A stretch of 64,000 bases of DNA from Erigeron canadensis (Eukaryota > Streptophyta > Magnoliopsida > Asterales > Asteraceae): positions 38,697,516 through 38,761,515 of the forward strand of contig NC_057766.1 of the NCBI RefSeq assembly GCF_010389155.1, in the 5' to 3' direction. Below, piece after piece: positions 23,906-35,300 of this stretch; positions within the stretch are counted from its first letter, which is position 1, and each line of letters begins with the position of its first letter. The notes beneath the pieces are model-generated. The model was not told the DNA's origin and did not search any database. It saw only the letters and a program-made list of their open reading frames with translations. Made by a program: the position numbers and the translations under genes.

Positions 23906-23976
23906 AGCTGACAGATATATCGCCTTATCATGGCCTCGACAGACAGGTATAAACACTTTACCCTTTTAAGGCTTTT

Positions 23977-24105
23977 ACATCTTTCTGGCCGGAGGTCCTT
24001 ATGGAAAGAGTCTCTCTATCTTTGGGTAGATGTAAGATGTTTATAGCTCATCTCTCCATACCCCGCTCAGGGATTAGGTACCATTGTTGTTGATTACGGC
24101 TTACC
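23977..24105 (+). repeat. SINE-like fragment upstream of GET3B
   Basis: It carries CTGGCCGGAGGTCCTTA, TCTCTCTATCTTTGGGTA, CTCATCTCTCC and GGGATTAGGTA, and pairs with 19699-19815. It ends about 130 bp before the GET3B start codon, so it may form part of that gene's promoter. Confidence 0.5.
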
Positions 24106-24236
24106 CAAGTTACCCTTAGCTACATTGCTCTTCTGACCGAGCCTGTGCGGCTGTACCTAACCAAGTTATATTGCACATCAGTTGAGTCATATAAAGCCAA
24201 ACACCCTTCAATATTTCCCCCAAAAACAAAGCAAAA

Positions 24237-27200
24237 ATGGCAATAACATCTTATCACTCAACTACTTTCATGTCTTCTTCTTCTTCATTGAACCGGTTAG
24301 CACCAATATCAAGAACGGGGTTTATTTCTTACACATCCCCCTTGAACCCTTATAAGCCTCGTGCAATATTCAGCTCTGGTTTTGTTTCTTTTGCTTCCAA
24401 AAGAAAACAATCAAGAAAATTGTTTACAGGTTGGATTTTTTTTTTATGCCCATGTGTTAATCTCTTGCTAATTTATATATTTTTTTTTCCTTTAATTTGG
24501 GTCAATTTATTATTATTTTTTTCTCGACGATTTCTGTTGAGGGTGTTTGATATGCTTGAAGTTAGATGAATATTTGTAGTGTGTGAATTCTGTGTTAATT
24601 GTGATTGAATGCTAATTATAAAAGTAAAATTGTGTTTTATTTTTTAATGATTGGTCAGTTTATGCAATTTCTTTCTAATTATTTTGTGTGAATTAATACT
24701 TAAAATTGCTGTATTTTTGTAATGCATGTTTGCAACACCTAAGAAGACATATTGCCCACAAACATGAATGCTTTTGTGCAAAGTTTGCCTTGTTAAGTTT
24801 TGTTCATAAGCCAAAATTAACAAGGGTTACAGATATTATTGCTGGGCAAGGATGTTATAAGTTATTATGCTAAAAAAATTCCGACTATGGCTGCCTTTAT
24901 TACGAAGTGTCGAGTACAATGGTTGCGATATTACAGTCAGTTGGTTATGTTGATGTATTTTGCACATGCTGCAGTAAAATTTACGCCTATTTCAATTTGG
25001 GAAACTTTCAGTCACTATTACAAAACTATGTCGTTGGTACAACTTTGCACATTTATGGGATTCACAGATTTCATGAAATTGGCTCATTCTACATGAATAA
25101 GTGGTTTTGGACAAGTTTTTTATTTGAAGTGTCTTTCTCTTTTGGCAAGAATGGTCATAATGGTACAAAATTAATCATTTATGTCATGGATGTGTATTAC
25201 AGTTAATCCAGTCTAACTTACTGAATACATAGACTTCTCCATATTTAAGAAAATATTAGAGCATAATGGCAAACATTCGGATAATCTTAATATGCATTTA
25301 TGTGTTTGATATTGTTGCAGTGAGATCAGCGGTAGCTCCTGTTGAAACCACAGCTGATTTTGATGAGATGGTTTCTGGGACAAAAAGAAAGTATTACATG
25401 CTAGGCGGGAAAGGTGGTGTAGGTAAAACAAGCTGTGCTGCTTCACTTGCTGTAAAATTTGCAAATAATGGTCATCCAACTCTTGTAGTTTCAACCGACC
25501 CTGCACATTCTTTAAGTGACTCTTTTGCTCAGGTAATTGATATGTTTTCTGCTCCTGATTGTTAATTGAATTATGTGTTAGATTCCTTTTTCTTTTGCAA
25601 AAATTATTTATAAAAAAAAAAGTCATTTTGTCTTCTACATGGGTTTCTTTTTAGGATCTGACTGGTGGGACTCTAGTACCCGTTGAAGGACCTCTTTCTC
25701 CTCTTTTTGCCCTGGAGGTTTGTATGATAAATCATTTAAGACTGTTTATATTTGCATATTGTAAATCAGTGATTGTGACTTGAAGTTGTAATAGCTACTT
25801 ATTTTGGATAACCGTTTTGTGCTTCCATATATCTTTGATATGATTATCTGATTATTTTGGAGTCAAATAACTGAATAATCAGTATTGGATAGTTATTGAT
25901 TATTAAAGGGTGAAATAACATTTTAGTTATTTACCCTTTACTTCAATCTGATCTTAGAAACTTTTATTTTATTTTTCAATTATGTTTACTTTTTTCACAA
26001 AATATCATTGTTGGTCATTTAATATATTAATTTTCTAAACTATCAAATTTTCCAAATATTCAAAGATCTAAGTATTCCAACTTCAAATATATGGCAACGT
26101 GTGTGAAACCCTGCCTGATTATCAATAATTAATCAATCACATTCTAAATATGCTCATGAAGATCCTTTAGTGTAACGTTTGCTCTTTGACATTTTCATCT
26201 TTAATTCTAATGCCAGTGAACTCCTGGCAGATAAATCCTGATAAAGCAAGGGAAGAATTTCGTGATGTAAGCAAGAAGAATGGTGGAACTGGAGTCAAAG
26301 ACTTCATGGATGGCATGGGTCTTGGAATGCTCGCTGATCAAGTAAATTTTTTATAAATCTCTTGTTTATTTATATTGCTGTTTCCAGGCCGTTGTGGTTA
26401 TGCTTGTTATTTCTGTTTTCTTTCATCTTTTTTATGTTTGTCTTTGTCTTTTTCTGTATATCGAGTCTTGTCTATCATTCTGAGGTGAGGCTGGTTTGGG
26501 GCAGATAATGTTGGTATTTTCCCTTCGTTTTGCCATATTCTTATTACAATATTGTTGTTGTAGTGCCTTTCTTTGTACACCTTCTTGTGTTAGCTTGTTA
26601 AAATGCAATTATGTTCATGCCTTGACCAAAATAGAACCTCAGAACCAAACGGGTAAAAAGGTTGGTCAAAATAGTTGGGTTGTGGTGTGTTTGATTGTAA
26701 GGACCTGACAACAGTTCTTTGTCTTATTTCTCTAGTATCATAAATGATTAAGTAAGTAACAGCCAATGCCGTCTTCCATGGGTTTTGGGTCCCAATACCT
26801 CGACGGTGTATTACTGTAGTATCATAAATGATTAACACATTAAATATGATAACAAATAATATGATAAAAATGTTTTTTTTTTCTTCTAATAAAGCAATTT
26901 AAGAGGTTGTGAACACTTGGTTATGCGCGAACAACTTCTACACCATTTAACCCTTTTAATCCTTTAACTTTGTAGCTATAGTTTACAACGGGAGAAATTA
27001 ACTATACAGATATATCGCCAGTTCAAACATAAATGGTTTGATATTACCACATCTAAGTGGAGTCACATTATCCTTGTTCTCTGCTTTTAGTCTCTTTTGC
27101 AAATGCTTAGTTTGGCTTACTAGTCCTTCACCTTTTGTGATCTTTTCCAATCGTTGATCCATAAAGTTAGGAGAGCTGAAGCTAGGGGAGCTCTTGGACA

Positions 27201-29814
27201 CCCCTCCTCCCGGTTTAGACGAAGCTCTTGCAATTTCCAAGGTAATCCATATTGGCGTTTTTATGTTTATATTATGTCCAATGGTATACTCGTTTCGATT
27301 ATTTTTTCAATCACTAAAATCTTTTGCCAGGTTATTCAATTTCTTGAATCACAAGAATATAACATGTTTACACGCATAGTCTTTGATACTGCACCCACGG
27401 TAAGTAAAAGACACCTTTCTTTTAAATCTTGTATACTTCTATTGAAACTCTAGTTACTTGAACATGATAAGATGTGCTAATAGGGTCATACGCTGCGACT
27501 TTTGTCATTGCCCGATTTCTTGGACGCATCAATTGGGAAGATACTGAAGGTAAGGTTCTTAACCTGAGCTTAAGTTTTACATTATATCGTTGAATTTTGT
27601 TTGGATGTTTAGTAATTATGAGTTGCAATTTAAACGGGATATTAGAAAGTAACAGTTCTCATTCCTGTTTACAGTATCATCGTTTTCTAATTTTTAACAT
27701 GGAGCCTTTATGCTTATTAACTATTATTTACTATGTAATTCTGTTGATATTTCCATCTATAATTTTGCATGTTACAGCTTAGGCAGAAAATATCTTCGGC
27801 AACTTCAGCAATCAAAAATGTATTTGGGCAAGAAGGATCTCGTCAAGATGCTGTAAGCTGGTTTAGTTAGATTGTAATTGGACCTTGTTGAATTAAAGGG
27901 ATAATCAATCATCTTATTTTCTTCACATGTTCATGTAGTCTGATAAATTGGAGAAACTAAGGGAAAGGATGATTAAAGTACGGGAGCTTTTTCGTGATAC
28001 TGATTCAACAGAATTTGTTATAGTGACGATTCCTACGGTAATACCTGTACATACATTTAGAAGTGCAAACAGTTCAGTTTGGCCTGGCCTGAACCATGGA
28101 CCAAGCCAGACTGATCCTAGTAGTTAGAGGTGGCAAAATGGACGGGTTGGGTGGGCTGTGTAATGAGTAAAAAAAGTAGCCTGTAATATAGGTCTGAACG
28201 AACAGGTTGGGTAGGGCCATGGAGGAACCCATCAAAATAAGATTATAAAAAGTACTTGTTAACATAAAATATAAAATTTTCAAATAGTGATGTAGGAGGT
28301 TATAAACATTTGAAAACACTTTACGTGACTTCGGCCTGTTTGATTCGGTCGAACCAACTCGAGTATACACATTTCTAGAAAAATGAGGTTGAAACTTGAA
28401 ACTCACTTCTGGCAGTAGGCTTTAGACATTCTGAGCCATGAAAGCCTTCGAACCAAAACCAATCAGTCAACTTTTGTCCATTCTGGTTCCAATGTCCTTC
28501 ATGTTGCAAATAAAGAAACTTAAGAAAGTTATTCTATTTCAAGATAAACTGATTTTAAACACCACACTTGAAATATTATTTTTCTCATGTTCATTTTTTT
28601 AAATTAGTAAATTATATAATATAGAATTGGGTATCTCTCTTTTAAGGAGGAGGGGGGAGGGGGGTGGGGGTTTAGATGTGCATTTTTTTGAGTGGTTATT
28701 ACAACGTTAGTTATTAGAATAGAATAATCATATAATCAAAGTTAGTCGCAGTTAGGTAATTTTACATGTATACTCAGAAAGTAAACTATCTTTCTACAAC
28801 TCCACATTTGCATTTCAAAATCTGATTATTGAGGTCACTAATGATCAGAAAATCTAAACTAAAATCATGTTGATGGACACTTTCCATCATGTTAAAACCC
28901 TTTCTAAAATTGGATTCATATAGAAATTTAATTACTACTCCGTATCAACAGACAAGAATTAATTAATTTAAATTCATTTTCGTGTGGTTTAGTTTTCTTT
29001 CTAGTTTAACACCTAAAATTTTAGTCTGAAATTTACATATTTGTTTCAAACTTCCTCATGACTTTCATTATGGGTTTTTAAGGTAATGGCCATCAGTGAG
29101 TCCGCAAGGTTGCGTGCTTCACTTATTAAGGAAAATGTTCCTGTCAAAAGGCTTATTGTTAATCAAATTCTTCCGCCATCTGCTTCTGACTGCAAATTCT
29201 GTGCTATGAAAAGGAAGGTACAGATTCTCTTATAACAGCATTCTCCTCTGTTGATGACATAATTGTTAATAATTTATAATTCAGATGGCTTATGAACTTG
29301 GAAAAAAGGTTGGGTGGACTGGTACTAGGGTCAACCATGGTGGGGCCGTTATTGACACACGTCATCAAAATTTACATGAATACTGTATCAAATAACTGTT
29401 TATCAAATATAAATAATACAAGACGCCTTAGATCAGTAGTTTAAGCGGGACTTCTAGATGTGGAGTTCTTGGAACCGAAACATATAAAGTTAAATTTACT
29501 GTCTGGACTCTGGATGGTCAACCGTCTCAACCATTCAATCTGACCAGGTTTTTTTTAACATGGATAATATTTAATGAAAGTCATTCTCTGTTACACTAGA
29601 TTTTTAGGTATGCCAGTGATTCTTGAAGCTTGAGATTGGCACAATTTCATTTAATTTCATGTTATAAATATTTCAGGACCAAACTCGTGCGATTGAGATG
29701 ATCCGAAATGATCCAGAGCTGTCCAGTCTGATTTTGGTGCAGGCACCTCTTGTTGATGTTGAAATCAGAGGTGTCCCGGCTCTTCAATTCTTAGGGGACA
29801 TGATTTGGAAATAG
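24237..29814 (+). CDS. GET3B: Plastid-type GET3 ATPase (ArsA/GET3B)
   Basis: Eleven exons: 24237-24429, 25321-25532, 25655-25717, 26231-26341, 27167-27241, 27331-27399, 27484-27549, 27778-27852, 27939-28037, 29083-29217, 29677-29814. They join to 411 aa, the length I recall for Arabidopsis GET3B. GET3 proteins are dimeric ATPases that chaperone tail-anchored membrane proteins; the GET3B branch acts in the chloroplast stroma. Seen here: a Ser-rich N-terminus of about 65 aa with transit-peptide character; the deviant Walker A loop GGKGGVGKT at 93-101; switch [11 protein letters not shown] at 124-133; FDTAPTGHT around 236-244; and a Cys-x-x-Cys pair at 358/361 (CKFCAMKRK). Exons 3-9 are short and almost all junctions are phase 0. 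Exon 5 uses the acceptor AAAG/TTAGG. Intron 9 is long (1045 bp) and has a G-rich run near 28640. Confidence 0.93.
28645..28672 (+). other. G-rich run, quadruplex candidate, in GET3B intron 9
   Basis: Four or more G-runs of three to six bases lie within about 30 bp on the transcript strand (GGAGG, GGGGGG, GGGGGG, GGGGG), in otherwise AT-rich intron DNA. Confidence 0.5.
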
Positions 29815-31140
29815 AAGTATATGAGATCTTCTCAGCATGACAAGGTAAATTTGTTTTCTCCACACCTAGTATTTTGAGTTTTCGTGTTTCTTTGATAAAC
29901 GTTAGAGGCCGGAAATGATCTGGTCGGGCAGGAATGGGTCAATAATAGTTAGGGTAATAATGTCCTTACAGGTAGAAAGGGGCATGGTTTCCCCAAGAAA
30001 AATGATATTATTTCAACACTACTCTAGTTTTTATGAATAAATTGCTTTAGAAGGTTTTATGCATTAAAAATACACTCTGGGTGACTTGCAATCTCTTTGG
30101 CTTGCTTCGTTTGAAGCTAAGTTTTGCCAATAGTGTCCTTTGACTAATTCATTAGTTTTATGGGAAGAGATATTTTGGTTAAAACTAATGTTTGTGAGAG
30201 TAATGGCAGATATCTAGATTAAGCTGTTGATGAATTTGTATAATTTAAATGTACAAATATCCCCAACTTCAGTTACAAGCATACTTACGCCAAGACCAAG
30301 TTAGTGTTTAGCGAGTGTATTTTTATAAAACTAAAGGAACCTTTGTTAGCCGATAAGCATCCACAGGGGATATATAGGTGGAAATTAGGATTTATGATAG
30401 GTCATAGGAGGTGATAAGTCATAGAGTGTGATAGTCAAATGCCTTAGCGGTACGTGCTCCGCCTTCGGATTTAAAAATTCGTCGAAAGTATATGGAATGA
30501 CATTTCTAATGAAAGAGCATGAAATTTTAAGAACACCCACACAGTTTTTGTAATTTATCGATATACGGTTTTTGAGATAAAGGATTTTGAATGAATTAGA
30601 AAAATAAAATGATTTATAGAGGAGAGAGAAAAAAATGAGTGGTTGAGATTTAAGGGTATTATAGGTATTTTAGGTAGAGATGTTTAAATTAGTGAATAAA
30701 GAAGGGGGTAATTTAGGTAGTTCAAATCATCTTTTGAGATTTTAAAAAGGGACAAAATGCTTTATAAGATAGTATAGATATAGATATACTTGGGGTTTGT
30801 GGAAATTGGGTTCTCCTCCGATAGAGTACTAGTAGGCAAGTAGCTACCCTATTTATTCATATGCCATTTACTCTCATTCTTCATTTTCGTCTTGTGGCCT
30901 TGTTCAAGTTATCACATAACATAAATTGCATATACAAATTCTTTCCCATTTCTTCTCACATCATACAAGCATAATGAATTTGTTGAATTGTCAAATGGCC
31001 TAACCAAATAATGTCTTGGTTTCCTTTTAAGGCTCCTTAGGATTTTTGTTGAATTTTATTTCTAATCTCAGGTTGACAGAAATAGTAATGAGTTGTCGCA
31101 GATAATTGCTACAAGATACATTGGAGCCTTAACGCACTTG
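29815..31140 (+). other. GET3B 3' UTR, possibly split by an intron
   Basis: The stop is followed by GATCTTCTCAGCATGACAAG and then a good donor, GTAAAT, at 29845. A candidate acceptor CTCAG lies at about 31071, followed by less AT-rich sequence. This suggests, but does not prove, a 1.2 kb intron in the 3' UTR. A Helitron-like copy lies inside it. Confidence 0.3.
30394..30778 (-). mobile_element. Helitron-like element, copy 5 (3'-truncated)
   Basis: The minus strand begins TCTATACTATCTTATAAAGC at 30778 and carries the family blocks CAACCACTCATTTTT, TCATGCTCTTTCATTAGA and CGACGAATTTTTAAAT. It then fades in the TATGACTTATCACC region without reaching the GC-rich hairpin end. Confidence 0.65.
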
Positions 31141-32157
31141 GTGAGTCTTCAGAAGATTAATTTTTGGTCACAGTTTTGGTTGCAAGGTGAGGCACATACA
31201 CACAAGGATGAAGTCTTTCAAATATCAAAGAAACCACACTGATTACTTAACGGGTAGAGATTGTTGTATATAAGATCATCATTTGCTCTGTACGATATGT
31301 CGATATTTGGTGCATACTTTGTATTCGTATTTAATGTACAAGTATCCTCCAACTTTATGTTGAAAATGACAGGATTACATAGAAGGTTGTTAATATGGTA
31401 AACTATCATCCATCAAATTTCTGTGAATTGGCAAAAAGACTGGCCAGACAAGTCGGATAAGGGTTGAAATGGGTTTGGTCTACCTGTAAAAGTTTTTTTT
31501 TTCTAATTTTATATTTTAATATTTTGGCTACTTAAATTTTTTAATTTTCTTTACACACAAGGGCATATGGTTTGCCAGGTTTGAAGATTGATGTCATCAC
31601 ACTATTGCATCATAAAAAGAGAACCCTAACTACCATGTTATGGATCACAATCCAACATCACTCGACATTTCTTTCATCACTTAGCTCTCCACTTGTGATC
31701 ACCATCACTTGGCTCTATAGCCTGTTAACCTATAATCCCTTTATTACTACAGATATATCACAACAATAATATAGTGTCCCAACTTTTAAAAGAAACCAAA
31801 AGGGAATAAACACACTTTCACTGTGTCCTTGAAACAACATGCGACAATACATACTTTTGTACTACAGATGCGACTGACGGATATTATTGACATTATCCTG
31901 ATAATGATTCGCAGCAGAAGTTGACAAACAAAGCACAAAATAAAGGCAGCAAAACGAAATAACACATCAAAATGACCTGCTTCTTACGTAAATTCATTTT
32001 GCTCATAACCCAAGCCAACTAATTAACTTTTCTTTGGAACAAACTATAGTTTTTTAGATTATCATATAAAAGTTTATTTATATAAATTTATTAAAGTAAA
32101 AAAGCTGTAAATTCAACTAATTCTAGTGATCCACTTTCGTGCTGTATCTTCAGATAA

Positions 32158-32172
32158 CACGTGAATCACGTG
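32158..32172. promoter_or_regulatory. Pair of G-boxes upstream of SEX4
   Basis: Two perfect CACGTG palindromes at 32158-32163 and 32167-32172 lie within one 15-bp stretch, about 65-75 bp upstream of the TATA box. G-boxes bind bZIP and bHLH (PIF-type) factors. Close pairing of two perfect sites is unlikely by chance in AT-rich DNA. Confidence 0.55.
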
Positions 32173-32233
32173 TCGTAATAAAACGAGGGAAAGCGAATGG
32201 CATTTCTGAAAATGATCTAAACAAACAACCCCT

Positions 32234-32241
32234 TATAAATA
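32234..32241 (+). promoter_or_regulatory. TATA box of SEX4
   Basis: TATAAATA in the context CCCCTTATAAATATTCC, 155 bp before the start codon. It predicts transcription starting near 32265-32270. Confidence 0.5.
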
Positions 32242-32395
32242 TTCCAAAAACAAAAAAGAAAAAAAAACAAAAATATCAAACACAGTGATAGTCTGACATA
32301 CTCCTATGTGAACCAAGTGAAGTGATAAAATATTCTCAATCACCACATTTCAAATATACACACACTCATATAATAATAATAATAATAAAAATAGC

Positions 32396-35300
32396 ATGAA
32401 TTGCCTCACAATTACTTCAAGGTATATTTTAATTTTTCAATTTCATTGTTATAAATTTGGTATCATTGTATCAATGTTATTACGATCCAATGTGTTGTAA
32501 TTATATATTTTTTTGTATTTCTTTGTTTATCAGGTCTTATTATTATTGTTATTATTCAGAGTTGCCTATATATAGCCTTAAGTTTAAAACTTCAATCTAT
32601 CCGAGGTCTGTTAAAATAAAGGTAACCATCTTAAATTAATGTCACTGACTATTTTTTTGTGTATCTATATATGTGTATATATGTATTTCGGTGTGTGTGA
32701 TTTGTTGTGTTTTATTTTTGTGACAGCAGGGTTTGGCGAATGTTATCGATTTTCGAGCAAGTTGTTGTTTAGCTAAGGTATGATGACTTGCTTTATTTAT
32801 TTATTTATTATTGTTTTTTTGCTGGATTTATGGTTCATGTTGAATCTCGTGAGATAATAACGATTATCCGTGAATCCATTTCGTAACACGTGTTGTGAAA
32901 CCATCAAATTGCGGCTTGTTTGGTTGCAACTCCTAAGTACGTCATTGTGTTTGATGACCGTCCTTTATTAGTTTGTTGAACTCATACTATTGATGTACCA
33001 TGGCTGGCCAGTTTAACCTGGAACTTAGTATGTGTGTTTGATGCTTTAGGCAACGCCTAGCCCGACACCTAGTACCAACATGGATGGTGCGGAAGATGAG
33101 GTGAAATCTGAAGAATACAGTACAAACATGACTGAAGCAATGGGTGCTGGTAAGTGTATGTAACTTACTGCATTAGTAGTGGCTTCAATTACAGAATATA
33201 CGTTTATGGGCTTGCTTATCAAAGCTTTTCGATTATACACATGTAATTTCCTGGTTCCATGTGTTTGGGTATCAACTGTGCTAATGTATTGATTTCAGTT
33301 TTGACTTATAGGCATGAACTTGGAATGAACTACAACTTTATTCGTCCCGACTTAATTGTTGGGTCATGTCTACAGGTTATGTTACTCTTCTCTCATTATT
33401 TGGATGCATTCTTTCTTAATCTTGTCCAAAGAACCATCTTTTAAGTTCTGACATAAACTTAATACTTGTAGTAGACTCCAGAAGATGTAGACAAGTTACG
33501 GAGTATTCAAGTGAATACCATATACTGCTTGCAACAAGACCCAGATCTTGCGTATCCATAAGAAATTCGGACCATAAATCCCCTTGTCAACAAGAGATAG
33601 AAACTAATTAGCTTTCTATCTGGTTATTCTTTTGTATGCTGTGTGTAACTGTATCATGTGATGAGTTCTTGGTCAAATTAAAAGTCTAACTAGTGGGTGC
33701 AGTAGTTGTTTTCTAATTAACTTGTTCACTAGATATTTTGATGTCGACATCAATGCCATTCGTGAATATGCCAGCACATTTGATGACATTCAACACTTAC
33801 GTGCAGAAATAAGGTAATCAAAATCCCTTGACAAACTATAGATTTGTTTGGCTTTGACTTTTTTTCGTATGATCTTTTTTAACCGATTCATACAAAGGTC
33901 AATATGTAGTCACTTGATGTGAGTTTAACCATACATGTTATGGAGCAGAGACTTTGATGGTACTGATTTGCGGTTGCGCCTTCCAGCTGTGGTGAGTAAA
34001 TTGCATAAAGCTGTTAATCGAAATGGTGGAGTAACCTACATTCATTGCACGGCTGGACTTGGAAGAGCTCCTGCAACTGCTGTACGCATTATTCTTAATT
34101 TTCTAAAGCTATAAAATTGTTACATCTGCTTATGAGTTACTGCTTTCTAAAGTTAATATACTTTCATCGCTTATGGCTGTCTTATCGCATCAGTGCTTGT
34201 GACTATGTCTTCCATGTCGGTTATTTTAGTGTCATCATCAATCATTTTCTGTATCTGAGATTTACTCAGGTTAAGATTCCAATATGTCTATATGAGCTAG
34301 ACAACACAGTTGTATTCATGGTAGCAAATTGGCAGTGGTATTCCCCATCAAAAGAAAAAAGTTTAAAGAGCTACTTCCCATCGGTTGACTTTATGCTCCT
34401 ATGTCTTTGTTCTGTAATATCAGAAAAATCTAGACCCTAGATATCTACTAAGCCACTATTGCATGACACCAAATGACTAAAATGTGTTCAGATGCAATTC
34501 ACCATTAGCTCTTTTTGAACATGAAGGCTTTATAGTGGCTGTTATGCGGAAGCTTAGGGGAAGTTGGAATAGGAGCAAAAAAGTATAGGAACTTGTCTTT
34601 ATATAGTGGCCGGATCTTTTGTTTTTTCCTTTGCCTATATGTTTATTTGCCTATGCCATTACCTATAAATCTATAATGATGAAATTTTTAATATGGTTTC
34701 TACTTATGACAGTTGGCATACATGTTTTGGGTTCAAGGTTATAAGTTAAACAATGCCCTCAGTCTACTCCTGGTAAATATGTTTCTCCTAAACGCAGTGT
34801 CTACTTCATATAAAGAAGAGATACTTTTAAATTTTCCCATTTCAAGCTGAAGATTTATTTAAACTCAAAAATATGTATGGACATAGTTGTTAATTTATAA
34901 CCAACAATTTTGAGTTTTCTGTATTTGTTCAAACTGCAATGTATTTTGAAATTTCATTCAAAGTTTATTTTGATTTTGAAATTGAAAAAGTAAGACTTTT
35001 ATCTTAAAGTACCAAATATGTTCTCTCTTTTCACTTTTGAGGCGCTATAAAAGTTATTATGATTAACTTAAGCATCTTTTTGAATTAGGGTGTCTACTTT
35101 TTTAAATAGCAAATGTGTGATTTTTGAAATACATTGCTGATTGCTGGTATTTTTAGTCCATTGAGAGGACAATAGTTTCTGAAATAATAAAAACTGTCAC
35201 ACTTGATTAGGCGTATTGCAGAAGATGGAATAATTTGTAACATTCCGTATCCTTTTGAACCGTTGTAATGGTTCTCTATAACGATTTTGGAAACTCATTT

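Larger units (their letters stand above)
31141..32395. other. GET3B-SEX4 spacer and SEX4 promoter
   Basis: No gene is seen in about 31141-32100. The right end has the promoter elements annotated at 32158 and 32234, followed by an A-rich leader and a (TAA)n run at about 32370-32388 just before the SEX4 start. Confidence 0.45.
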
